From positions 62,001 to 126,000 of the forward strand of contig WHVD01000106.1 of the NCBI GenBank assembly GCA_015178975.1: a stretch of DNA of 64,000 nucleotides, in the 5' to 3' direction. Under the pieces are notes generated by a model that was not told the origin of the DNA, did no database searches, and was given only the letters and a program-made list of their open reading frames with translations. This DNA is from Hysterangium stoloniferum. Its lineage: Eukaryota > Basidiomycota > Agaricomycetes > Hysterangiales > Hysterangiaceae. Positions 1 to 10,024 of this stretch are shown piece after piece; within the stretch, counting starts at the first letter, position 1, and the number at the start of each line of letters is the position of its first letter. Made by a program: the position numbers and the translations under genes.

Positions 1-429
1 TCTGTGGAATCATGTCAAAAAGAAGCTGGGGGAGTATGAACAGCCTGCAAATAGTGTTCATGAACTGTGGGAGAGGGTGCAGAAGGTGTGGGAAGAGATT
101 CCAAAGGAGGAGTGTCAGACACTTATTGAGAGTATGCCTAGAAGACTTGCAGCAGTGATTAGAGCAAAGAGGGGCCATACTAAATACTAATTTCTTGTAA
201 TAATAGTCTCAAAATAGTGTGCAACAAAACCCTTACAATGAGCTATTGGTTTGTGTGTGATGTGGACTTACCAAATAAGGACATGGTCCCTTGTGGCTGT
301 GCATTTCTGGAAGGTATGATGTTGAAGTATATTACATAATATTCCCAGCAATTTACAGAATTTATTTCTGGAGGAATAGCCATGTCTTTCAAAAAGTGCA
401 AAATATTGTAAGGGTTTTGTTGCCTACTG
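1..429 (+). mobile_element. Tc1/mariner-type element, right end only
   Basis: The left part lies outside the window. What remains is the end of the transposase gene followed by a terminal repeat that ends in CTACTG and is followed by TA (430-431), the expected Tc1 target dinucleotide. The terminal repeat carries its tip motif twice in inverted orientation: CAACAAAACCCTTACAAT at 222-239 and its reverse complement at 404-421. The Tc1 copies at 24649 and 54766 have the same design. Confidence 0.8.
2..190 (+). CDS. Tc1-type transposase, C-terminal fragment
   Basis: An open frame enters from the left edge and stops at TAA (188-190), giving 62 residues. It begins LWNHVKKKLG, the stretch that follows the catalytic Glu of DD34E transposases, and ends ESMPRRLAAV...RGHTKY, the usual tail of fungal Tc1 proteins. 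The two other Tc1 copies in the window end in nearly the same way (ESMPRRV...GGYTKY), which supports the reading. In an intact element the enzyme would cut and paste the element at TA sites. No break is seen in the part present, but whether the rest is intact cannot be judged. Confidence 0.75.
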   Translation: MWNHVKKKLGEYEQPANSVHELWERVQKVWEEIPKEECQTLIESMPRRLAAVIRAKRGHTKY

Positions 430-431
430 TA

Positions 432-1200
432 TGTATGTAACAATGGGTAAAGTTTTCACCATTCATCCACTCATAAAACCATAATATGAGACTAGAATGT
501 TGTTAATAGTCTGTGTTTATCCATTTGACAAAACAAAGCCTGAATGCACTCAGAAGAAATTTCCTCCATGAAATGTATTATGAAGGATAAAATTAGAGCA
601 ACTTCAAGAATGGTATGGCTTACACACACACAGGTTGGAGGATCCCTAATAACAGAGTGTGAGGACGATGAGGACAAATGGAAGGAGAGTAATAGATTAG
701 AAACTTACAAAGGCTCGCAATCTCTGAAAAGGATTCTTTTTGTAAAGATTTGGCCAATATGTAAGTGGAAGAAAGAGTTCATCGTTCTCAACGATACTCT
801 TGCAACTATAGAGACGATCGGTTAGGCTGGGCAGCAGAGGTGGATTTGCCATTTCGGCAATTTGAGACAGAAGGGCAATGGCAAATTCTAACCGAAACTT
901 TTTCATGCCCGACTAGATGCCCTTGAGGATGCAAGCGATAATATTGTTCTCCAACATGTCCACTTGTCCTCAAGAGATGTAGGTCTGCTGGTTGTACAAC
1001 AAATATTCTTGGTTGACGATTGGTTAGGAGACTGTGAGGAAGAAGATGGCTGGGTATGAGGAGGGAGCTGTGATCGATTCGACATGATAGTGGTGGGCAG
1101 GAAGGTCACGTGACCCCCACCAATAGACCCCACCAACAACCCACCATCATTCACTGCCTTGCCTCCCTGTTGTTAGATTGAGTAATGCTAGCAGTGCTTT
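432..1200. other. No recognisable gene
   Basis: Short open frames occur on both strands but none resembles a known family or combines into a plausible spliced gene. No repeat shared with the rest of the window was noticed. Confidence 0.4.
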
Positions 1201-1205
1201 CCCAG

Positions 1206-1276
1206 GGTCAGGTGGTGTAATGGTTAACACCCCTGCTATATATACAGAGGCCCTGGGTTCAATCCCCAGTCTGGCC
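1206..1276 (+). ncRNA. tRNA-like sequence (tRNA-Glu-like), SINE head or decayed tRNA
   Basis: The segment folds as a near-tRNA. A 7-bp acceptor stem (GGTCAGG with TCTGGCC, two wobble pairs) is followed by a perfect 4-bp D stem (GTGT/ACAC around AATGGTTA) and a perfect 5-bp T stem (CTGGG/CCCAG). The A box (TGGTGTAATGG) and B box (GGTTCAATCCC) match the Pol III internal promoter, and a TTTT terminator follows at 1282-1285. The D arm is like tRNA-Glu. The anticodon arm is the weak part: a mismatched stem around an AT-repeat loop, so it is unlikely to act in translation. A tRNA-derived SINE head is the best reading; a dead tRNA gene is possible. Confidence 0.5.
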
Positions 1277-1509
1277 ATTCATTTTCTACACTTTTAACAC
1301 CTGTCCAGCACCAAAGTTGAATGCATCTTCACATACTATGCCCCACCATATTCCTGCTGCCCTTCATAGGGAATCCATCTCATGAAAGGTATCCCTGGAG
1401 CTTTCTCCACCCCTGAAGAATGCACCACTTTCCTCAGGACACTCAGGTCTACCATCCACGAGGCCAACCTATTATTATTATTATTATTCACAAGTAGATC
1501 TGAGTAGAC

Positions 1510-2607
1510 CCGTCCTCCCTCATCATTTACACTGATGGCTCCTGCCACAAAGGACATGGCAACTCATGCTGTACTGGTGCTGGCTACTCCATCCACCACC
1601 TTGGTGCCCCCATCCGAAAGGATCAAATCAGCCTGGGCAAATGGGCAGGCATCTACAATGCTGAGATGCTTGCCCTAGCAAGCGCCTGTGCTGCCTTGCC
1701 TGTCATCACCCCTGACCTTCCTGAAATCAAGCACTTCCTATTTTTCTCCGACAACCAAGCCACTCTGAAGTCCATTGATGACCTCTCAGACCACCCTTCC
1801 CAGGATGCTTCCATTATATTCTGGAAACACATTGACACATTACAATCTGACCCTTCCTGCCACATCTCCCTCTCCTGGATCCCTGGGCACCACAGCTTCC
1901 ATGGCAACAAGGAGTCCAATGCCCTTGCAAAAGAGGCAGTCAACTTCCACCCTCCCCTCCTCCATTCCACCACCTCTTGGGCCCTGGAGCATGCGAAAGT
2001 TCACACTCTGAAGTGCTGGTGCAAGGATTGGCTCCACCTCCCCCACACCAACCTTACTGCCATGGCCCTCCACAAACCCCCTGCCTTGCAACTATTGAAG
2101 TTCCACAAGGAATATGGAGGGCTCTGCCATATCCATACTCACATTGTCCAGGCCATCATTGCTTCTTTGGTGAATACTACCACTGATTTCTCCCTGACCT
2201 ACCCTTGTCATGCCCCTGCGGCACAGTGGTCATTCAGTCCTGCCTCCACATCTTGACTGAGTGCCCTCTATATGAGGAACACCACCACCTCCTAATCAAT
2301 ACCTCTCAAGATCTGTCTCCCTCCACCATCCTTAGAATCTATAAAGGGCTCACTGCTCTAGGTAAATTTATTGACACCTCAAATGCCTTTGGCAAGATGT
2401 AGCCCCCCTCAGTTCTTCTCTTTTCCTTTTCTCTCTTTTCTCCTTTGCCCTCTTACCCTCCCCACACTCTAAAATTGACCTGCATACCCACACCCACTTG
2501 CCCTAGTACCTATATACTTATCTACCTACCATTAGGGTACATGCTCCCAACCACTATGTATCTATGTTATGCGATTCAGTATACAAATGTATTAAAAAAA
2601 AAAAAAA
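1510..2607 (+). pseudogene. LINE (non-LTR retrotransposon) 3' end: RNase H, cysteine motif, poly(A)
   Basis: From about 1516 a frame reads IYTDGSCHKGHG, the first catalytic Asp region of RNase H. It continues with NAEMLALASA (the Glu region), FFSDNQATLKSI (an Asp region) and LSWIPGHHSFHGNKESNALAKEA, whose elements match the end of LINE-type RNase H domains of the Tad/I groups. The frame runs to 2256. A shift to the frame at 2205-2402 then gives CPCG...HILTECPLYEEH, the Cys/His-type end of such ORF2 proteins, so at least one frameshift is present. A poly(A) run at 2593-2607 marks the 3' end. Reverse transcriptase and endonuclease regions are missing, so this is a 5'-truncated dead copy. A short stub of the same 3' end lies on the opposite strand near 61291-61412. 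Confidence 0.8.
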
Positions 2608-2963
2608 GGAAGGTCATGTGATATGACAGAGATCCAAATTCTCATGCTTCTGCACTTAGACAAGGCTGTGACCCATGGGGGATGAGTCTCCACCATGCTA
2701 CCACCCCATACCTTTACTCAGTTCCTTCATGACCTGGTGGATCAATAATAATGTCTTTAAACACTACATTAGCAGTTTGTATTACCTTCTGTGACCACTT
2801 CTGTACATTCCAGTTTCCCATTTATTCATTCAGAAACTTATTTTAAAGTGATTAAATTTTACATTATTCAGAATTATATACATTATACATTATATACATT
2901 TATAAATTCACTGAACCTCAAAACACAGGTCAGTCTCCTTTTGGAACCTTGCTGAATACTTAC
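2608..2963 (-). repeat. Partial duplicate of the Helitron helicase end
   Basis: Around 2739-2790 the sequence (GGATCAATAATAATGTC...AAACACTACATTAGCAG) closely parallels 2968-3004, which encodes the last residues of the Helitron helicase next door. A second copy of the 3' coding end therefore lies just downstream of the first. The remainder is AT-rich with nothing recognisable. Confidence 0.5.
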
Positions 2964-4230
2964 TCATGGATTAATAATAACATCCTTAAACACTACATTT
3001 GCAGTCATATCAGTGTCATGGAGTAGGATTTTCACTCTTCCCCAATTTGTCCCTCTTGAAACACCAACAGAAAGCTGTCCATGTGAGAATACAGGACTAC
3101 ACAGATCCAATCCAACTAATTTCAAAGATTGACCCTGTGACTTATTGATAGTCATAGACAATACTAGCCTGACTGGAAACTGCTGACGATGCAGCTCAAA
3201 TGGCACTTGTTTTGTAGTTGGAATAATTGTTATTTGAGGGATGAATGCCAGCTCTCCTGCTGAAGGTCCTGTAATGATCTTTACTTGAAGTACTCTGTGA
3301 GTCATTTGTATTAACCCCAGTCTTGTTCCATTACAGAGTCCTTGTCCTGGATCCAAGTTTTGAAGCAGCATCAATGGCACTCCAGGTTTCAAATGCAATT
3401 TACTTGGTGACAATCCTCCAAAGTTGATTGAGTTTAAGTACTCAGGAGGATATGTCTCATTGGCTCCATCTTTGCCACTGTCTGCACTGTGGTAGGTTTG
3501 CCCAATCCCTGGAAATTTTTCAAGGAGCATGTCATTGATTTGATCTACATCTGAATTTCAAGGACAGAGAATGGCCCACTCCAAGAAAAACTCATTGGTA
3601 AGAACCTCAGGATCATGTATGTTTGGATAAATAGTTGAAACTAAATTATCCACTGTTGGTCCACATAGCATGTGTTCAGGACTTGAAATATATGATTGAG
3701 AGGCATGTTCTTTCCATGTCCAATATCCAAAAGCCATTGAGAAAAAACAGCACTCTCTTGATCAGTAGGATCTACCACATATTCTCAGTCAAAAAAACAG
3801 AATCTTGACATTGTGCCAAAGGTGAGACCCTGAGATACATGCACCAATAATATCTTCTTTTGAACCTTTAGGAATGACAGGCAATGTCTGTTGAAAGTCA
3901 CCATCCCAAGCTACTGTAATGCCTTCAAAAGGAATATCCTTGTTAAGGATAGCTCTAAGGCTCTGATCTACTGCCTCACAAGCAAAGCAATTTTGCATTG
4001 GAACCTTATCCCAAATAATAAGGCTGACCTCTTTCATTAGATTGGCCATATCCGACCCTTTCTTCATTGTACAGATGGATTTCTCATCAACTTCAAGGGG
4101 AATTTGAAACATGCTATGAGATGTCTGCCCACCACTCAGAATAAGTGAAGCAATGCCAGAGGAGGGAACAAAGAATACAATGAGTCCTTTGCCTCTACAG
4201 GTGCCAAAGTATTAGTCCACAAGCCTTTCT
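2964..4230 (-). pseudogene. Helitron RepHel, PIF1-like helicase part, broken
   Basis: Read on the minus strand, the upstream part gives VPSSGIASLILSGGQTSHS followed by FQIPL (motif Ia region of Helitron helicases). Next come LIIWDKVPMQNCFACEAVDQ (Walker B region, with DK where DE is expected) and DGDFQQTLPVIPKG (motif III). After a gap with broken frames, 3530-2964 encodes the C-terminal half, with NGTRL, a TINKSQGQSL motif and VSRGTNW. Such helicases unwind DNA during rolling-circle transposition. The Walker A motif, the Rep (HUH) domain and the element termini were not found, and the frame is interrupted, so this is a relic. A separate Rep-side relic lies at 44077-45041; I cannot tell whether both came from one family. 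Confidence 0.8.
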
Positions 4231-5247
4231 TCATCTTCTGAACCAATTTCAGATTATCAGCAAGTGAAAAATGACATGCCATGATTGTCTATTTCTCCAT
4301 TGTCACCCTTATTGCCATTGCTGTTTCCCCATTGTTGACATCTCCTCTATGCTCCCATGTCAAGTCTATCTCCATCTCAGAATCTGACTTGTCTATAATC
4401 TCAATTGGGGTTCAATAGGTTTCTGGGGAAGGTGCATTGCCTCAGACTTGAAAGAATGAAAGGGTCTGCAAATCTGGGGAATCACTTTCCCTCATCTTCT
4501 TGGTCCAGTCTTGATCCTTCTTCCTATGATGTTTCCTATGATGTTGCTGGGTTCTGAGTTTCTGTTTAGTCCCTTTTGTCTTGCATTGGCCTCATTTGTT
4601 TGAATCCTTGTTAAAAGAGCTTCACAATGTAAACAATTTGTTGAGCTACTCTGTGGTTTTTGCAAGCTATTTTTCAAGCCCTGTGTGATCATGAATCTCA
4701 ATGTCAAGATCCTCTGACAGCAGAGAGTGCAAGGATTCTTTGGAAGCTTCAGGGCTATGTGATGGGAGTGGTTCCTTGTCATTGGAGAGAACTTTCTGTT
4801 TCTGAGGAATAGATGTCAGCATAACCATTGACCATCTGTCAAACTGAAAATGTTGTCAGCATGCTCCCTGAGGTTGGCAGTCGACCATGCCCCCTTCATT
4901 GCAGGCATCAGAATGTGTCAAACAGCACAAGGGAGGGGGTGGGACAGGTGCTTCCATTAGCCAATGGAATTCATGGGAAACAACTGGCATAATTGGAATA
5001 TACTTTTTATGGAGGGTTACATGAGTGCAAAATCTTGGTGAACAAAGTTTCGAACATAGTGTCAGCACATTGCAAATCATGTTTAGTCGACTTTGGCAAA
5101 AAAAAAGGACTTGTGGTATACTACATGAGAAATACTACATCTTTAGAGAAAGTGTGACCAAGGTCTTGTATAATATGCTTCAATAGATGTATTCTAGGTT
5201 AAAAAATCATTGAATCTGGGATGTGGAGGAGGCCTTGGAAGGAGGGG
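4231..5247. other. No certain gene; possible upstream Helitron remnant
   Basis: On the minus strand 4782-4492 and 5080-4856 are open for 96 and 74 codons, but neither shows a motif I recognise. Position next to the helicase relic suggests degraded Helitron sequence; this is inference only. Confidence 0.3.
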
Positions 5248-5256
5248 GAATTGTCA

Positions 5257-7049
5257 GGTGAGCCTAAATACCCACTCTGATGTGGGAATATTACATTAGG
5301 CGACAGCACCCACATGCTTTGTAACACATATTCGCGTCGTTTGCGTCGCATTTGGTTGGTCACACCATTAAATAAAATTAATTTTCACCAGATGACTCAG
5401 ATATCCACATAATTATGATAGTGGAAGCAGTGAAGCTAGCTATCAAGTGACTCCTCACTGAAGAAGTATACTCTGAAAACCCTTATTGTTTTCAATTGCC
5501 AGGTGACACTTGGAAGGAATGGTTGAAAATACAATTTCAAATGACCAATTGGTGTCTTAAAAAACATTATGTTCCCAGTATGTGCCTGCTAGAATTAACA
5601 AACTGTTGGAATTTGTGGTTCAGAACATTATGTACCCACATGTATCCATAATAGTCCCTATCCATGGCTTTGGTTCTGTCCACCATGTGGTCAATCTGAG
5701 TCTGAGTTTGAGTATGAGTGGTGGTCTATTTGTCCACTAGGGTCACTATTCTGTGCCCCGATCCCCCTTCCCTTCTTTCATTCTAATACAAATCACATCT
5801 AATATGAATATATTCAGAAAAAGACACTACACGGCCAAGTAGATATTTGTGGAAAAACACTTGTGAGTGTGACCATGCTGGTTCATACCAATGTCAGACT
5901 ATCAAGGATACAAGTCCTAGCAAACAACGCCAACGTAGTGCAAGTATCAAATATCTTTATTAATATAATCAAACTTTGATAATTGACATGATGGGAGACG
6001 ATGCAGTAGAGACAGAATAGCTACCTGCAAGCAGGCTGTGGCATAGCTCATTCAGGTTCTCGGATTTGACCCGTAGAGTCCAGTGAAAGGGAGTGGTTAG
6101 ATTAGGAGGCAGTGGGAATATGACATTTGGAATATGAATGGAAATAGGCCAGGAGTTGCAAGGAAGTCACCAACAATGGTGGGTGGTGAGATGATACTGA
6201 GCATATGATAATTTGCAAGGGGAGTGAGACAGTTGGTTGTGCAGGCATACAGAACAGTTACAACTCACCTTCGCAATGCTAAATGGATCCAGCATAATCC
6301 ACGAAACAGGCAACTCTTCATGCGCCCTCCATGCATTCGTCATACGCCACCCTTTGCTTCTCTCATCACCAGAATTGACGCTATACGCTGCAATCACACC
6401 GCTTCTCGATCCAGTCCACAACTTATCCAGCACACCCTCCAACGCCAACACATCTGAATTCGAAATCTTAACAATCCCAACATAAACGGGTACAACTTTT
6501 CCGAAGTCGAAAGTATCTGTGCCCTCTGTCCAGACCGAAACGAAACCACCTTCATGTCCGAGATAGACGCGGTTGGGGTGCGAAGGCAGTACAGCACCAC
6601 TTGTCACTGCTCCTAAGGACTCTGATGGCGTAAGTATCTTCGAGCTGCAATTCGCTGCGAGAATAGGACACATTCGAAATCTGGCTGAGATGTCAGAAAT
6701 GATAGCCTAGAATACACCAAAAACAACACTTACAACAGTGTACTTGGGATCGTAAGTGTCCACTTTGACATTGTCATATTGCAGAGCATCACGGAGTACA
6801 GTAAGGCCAATCTTCAGTGCATTTTGTGCTGTACTTGCAAGGGAATGGGTGGCAAAGTATATTCCTGTATCCCCAGGTCATATTTTTCCTCGTCGCAGAA
6901 GATCTGAGTCGTCTGGTGAAAATTAATTTAATTTGATGGTGTGACCAAACAAACGCGACACGAACGACGCGAATATGTGTTACAAAGCATGGGGGTGCTG
7001 TCGCCTAATGTAATATTCCCACGTCAGAGTGGGTATTTAGGCTCACCCA
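5257..7049. mobile_element. TIR element with captured host gene fragment (Pack-MULE-like)
   Basis: Two inverted terminal repeats of roughly 150 bp face each other at 5257-5403 and 6898-7049. Both carry GGTGAGCCTAAATACCCACT at the tip and share the stretch with AATATTACATTAGGCGACAG. The element is flanked by a perfect 9-bp direct repeat, GAATTGTCA, at 5248-5256 and 7050-7058; 8-10 bp is typical of MULE-type transposition. The right end has two extra bases (CA) outside the symmetric tip. Inside there is no transposase, only a host-type gene fragment on the minus strand, so the element is non-autonomous. Its termini do not resemble any other sequence noticed in the window. Confidence 0.75.
6230..6860 (-). 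pseudogene. Captured fragment of a beta-propeller gene, inositol-phosphatase-like
   Basis: The clearest frame (6673 to about 6270, minus) contains HPNRVYLGHEGGFVSVW, then VVPVYVGIVKISNSDVLALEG, LDKLWTGSRSGVIAAYSV and NAWRAHEELPVSWIMLDPFS. The repeated pattern of small residues before a W and a following GRsG turn is that of a WD40/propeller. It reminds me of the propeller N-terminal to the catalytic domain in fungal inositol-polyphosphate 5-phosphatases. A frame upstream (about 6860-6735) ending DTYDPKYTV could be an earlier exon, and GTGAGT after FSIAK could be a splice donor. No phosphatase catalytic motif is present. The fragment lies wholly inside the TIR element, so it is read as captured host sequence. 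Family assignment is tentative. Confidence 0.5.
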
Positions 7050-7199
7050 GAATTGTCATGATAAATCATGTGATCTTAGAGGGATGTGGATGACGGCTAC
7101 CTTATAATATTCACTTTTTTAAGACATATAACACAATATAAAGCATTTCATAGTATTTGACATTTTTTAGAGTCTCTGTCATCCACAAGTAAAGTTGTT

Positions 7200-7258
7200 T
7201 CAGTGTCGCGGCAGTTGCCTTCCTAATTAGGAAGTGCCGCGACACTTGCGCGGCACTT
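7200..7258. repeat. TGCCGCGAC palindrome, left copy
   Basis: The sequence AGTGTCGCGGCAG is followed by the palindrome CTTCCTAATTAGGAAG and then TGCCGCGACACT. The same words recur many times at 11816-12093 on the other side of the arrestin inverted repeat, so it is one copy of a short foldback repeat family. Confidence 0.6.
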
Positions 7259-7676
7259 TTCATTATCTCGCTGAGCCTTTGGAATTGGAAAGCGGCTGAA
7301 AACGTTCATATTAATATTTCCACACCCTTTGGCGACGACGATCCGGTGACCAAGCTATCTCTCCCTTCCCTCTCAGCACCTTGCGTGTAGAGCTATGACA
7401 ACCGCCTATTAAAGATACATTCACCGTAATCCACAGTCAGTCAAATATGCATATATTGCCAGGGGTTGCTTTCTTCATTCATGGGATCCCAAGAAAGTAT
7501 TCACAATTATAGCCCACCCTTTCCATTTGCGGCTATTGGGGCCTGGCCCTGTGTAAGACGATGCGTGTATATATTATATATTTCTTCCACATGTGATAAT
7601 TACACTATGGAGCTGGAAAGACCCTGGTATAGAATTAAGCAACTAAAGGGACGCAAACAACCCGGACAGATATATC

Positions 7677-9295
7677 TCAAGCCTTTTCATTATGATCGTC
7701 CTCTTCATCCCCATCCTTGTCATCAAAATATTCCGGCGGGAAGTCCTCACCCATCATTTCATGCATAGAAAAATTCCCAGCGTCGTCTCCACGTATTATT
7801 CCACTACTAATATCCAGGTCGCTCGAAACGAGCTTAGAGTCGTTTCCGATGCCTTTGATCGGTATTTCAGCGATGAGGGCGTACTATTGCGAGGCTCGAA
7901 GTGAGATTCGCGTTTCAAGACCAAATAGAATCACATCAACGTACTTTCACCTGAAGCTGCCGATTCATAAAATTCGGCGCCTCCCTAAATGTCCAAAGTC
8001 CACGCCACATGTATCCCTTTTGCCAAAACACCTCCCCACCACCACTGGCACTTTTCAGGCTCCAATCACTCTCCTGCAACGTCAGCCCGTGCAAAAAATT
8101 ATCGGTAGGCTGTTTATCAAACGTTCTCGTATGGTGCTGTACCCCATGTCTCGCACACACGCGGACGTTCCGCCGTAAGTACAGGGATGCCTTATCGAGT
8201 TTGGGTTCTGGTATATCCTTGGGAGGCGAGCTCCTGGCCAGCTCGGTTGTGTTTCCCGGATTTGACCGAATGGTGAGACACAGGAAAAATGGGATTTTTG
8301 TTAGTCTTGGGAAGCTTGGGACGTCGGGGAGCCAGAGTATCGTGAGTGCTTGGGCGGGAGGCATGAAGCTGAAGATCCCGTGACGAATCTTGCTGGTTGA
8401 TGTATAGACTTGCCAGAGATTTCCCAATGTATCGAGAGATTCGTAGGAGATGGATTCAGGGATCGGCGGGAGGAGAGGAGGGGCTGAGGAGGGAGGAAGG
8501 AATATGAATGGCTGGAAGGCCCTGCGCAGAGCAGGTTGGTGGCTTTGTTTACTGCGAATTTGAAGAAGGATCTTACCGTTCTTTGAATTTGAAGGAGCCC
8601 TTTCGTTCCACGCACGCTTTAACATGGTACTTCACATATCCGATTGGTGTCTACACGATTCATACTCAGCAATGCATTAAAGGGGATCTCTTTTGACTCT
8701 CAAACTTACTCCACACCATCCCGAACGCCCCCCTGCCTCAAACGAAGGCGGTAAAGGTGCATTAGGATCGTTTCCTCTGGTATCATTGCCCACTTCTGGG
8801 ATGGCAATGCTGAAAGGAAGATCAGCAGGTGGGAAGCTAGTATCGCCTGAGGCTCGACTCCAAAGCGTTTGGTCTCGGTGGAACAAATTGATGGTCTCGC
8901 GACGGTAATCATGTGAGCTACAGGAGTTCATATTTGCCGTTAGAAGTTGCAAGGGTGAAAGACGATGCATGGTAACGTACTTTCCCCCGTAATATCGATA
9001 GACTAGTGATGAAGAGTAGTCAGCGATAACGTTGTTTCCCATGAATTGTATACACACAAATAGATCGAACGGTGCAAACCAAAGAGACCTGTATCTGTTC
9101 AATTGACTCAAGATCTTTAGTCCCTAGGCGAACAATCCCAGTGACAGTAGAACCAGTGGTGTAAATCTGTCTTGGAGTTGGTAGTTCGACTGCAAGTTTG
9201 CGTTGAGCCACGAACGATGATGGAGCTGGCACGGATGATGGTAATGTTTCTTTCTCTGTTGAAGAGTCAGGACGTTGTTTCAGGTCGATGTTCAT
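7677..9295 (-). CDS. Arrestin-like protein, intact six-exon gene
   Basis: The gene reads leftward from ATG at 9295. Exons are 9295-9058, 9002-8981, 8917-8710, 8650-8577, 8521-7945 and 7883-7677, with the stop TGA at 7679-7677. The five introns (55, 63, 59, 55 and 61 nt) all begin GT and end AG, and the joined sequence is 1326 nt with no internal stop (441 residues). The N-terminal part (VELPTPRQIYTTGSTVTGIV, then IQVSLVCTVRS) has the strand pattern of the arrestin N-domain. The middle contains FHRDQTLW, PFSIAIPEV and TPIGYVKYHVKACVERKG. The C-terminal sandwich ends LQVKYALIAEIPIKG and is followed by an acidic tail (EYFDDKDGDEED). Proteins of this fold act as adaptors for transporter ubiquitination and endocytosis; which cargo is served cannot be told. 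The divergent neighbour is a dead copy. The only intact host-type gene in the window. Confidence 0.8.
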
Positions 9296-10024
9296 GGTTG
9301 GTACTACTGGAGATGCCTGGTTGCTCAGAGTACTTGTGGTATAAGTATCTTGAAAACTTGACTACAGATGGATCCTTTTCATTCAGATTACTGCACCTAC
9401 AAGCCGTTTGCCCCTATTGGCTTTGACAGCTGACTGCGGCTGCGCTTTACTTGCGATTGCTATGAGATAGGTTTGGAAATTAATTAAGCTTTCCGTTTGC
9501 CGATTGCTGTATATGCACTGCTTGGCTTCATAAGCCCTTGTGCCTAGCGAGAATCGCAAATACCGAGGTTGTAAGTTGCATCTGATGGTAACGATCGATG
9601 GTATACTGGCCTCGGTGGGGTACAATGGCATCCGTCGTACTCCGCTTTAACTTTAGAACATTGACGCCGTGGGACGAAACCAATTGTAATTACTTGGCTT
9701 TTGAATTCTTGCACGGTGCAATCACGAGGGACAAGTCAAATCCCCCCCTGAGCTTTTAATTCCATTCTAAACTGTCTATTAATTTAAGTAAAATTTAGGA
9801 TAAAATTTATTCTTAAAGTTTATCTCCTTGTGAGCAGTAGTAGACCAAAAAGGGTGAGTGCACTCCTGGGAAGATTGAGCCAACTACTGGCGGCGTCTTG
9901 GCTAGAGAGCCGATGACCACATTTGACATAGCTGAAGCGAACGGCATAGCCCTATATATTTGATCGACCTGGAGGCTCAAGATACTTGTAGCATAAACGA
10001 TTAGAAATTCCAGTAGTACCAACC
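9296..10024. promoter_or_regulatory. Spacer between the divergent arrestin-like copies
   Basis: This 729-bp stretch separates the two start codons. Its outermost 50-65 bp on each side are inverted copies (TCAAGATACTT and CCAGTAGTACCAACCATG), so the duplication included some 5' flank. The central part (about 9361-9975) is unique and shows no coding frame. It must hold the promoter of the intact copy; no TATA box or other site could be assigned with confidence. Confidence 0.4.

Noticed and set aside
900..1160. Minus-strand frame at 1154-903 as a gene
   Set aside because: Ser/Pro-rich frame with no motif, no splice partners and no similarity noticed.
1206..1276. Functional tRNA-Glu gene
   Set aside because: The anticodon stem is mismatched and the loop is an AT repeat, so a SINE head or relic is more likely.
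5281..5306. Geminivirus-like origin nonanucleotide near GAATATTAC in the Pack-MULE-like TIR
   Set aside because: One mismatch to TAATATTAC, no hairpin context and no Rep gene nearby; the sequence is part of a terminal repeat seen at both ends.
8552..8576. A 25-nt intron in the arrestin-like gene
   Set aside because: Too short for splicing. Using the next acceptor (8522) gives a 55-nt intron, keeps the frame and is preserved in the inverted copy.
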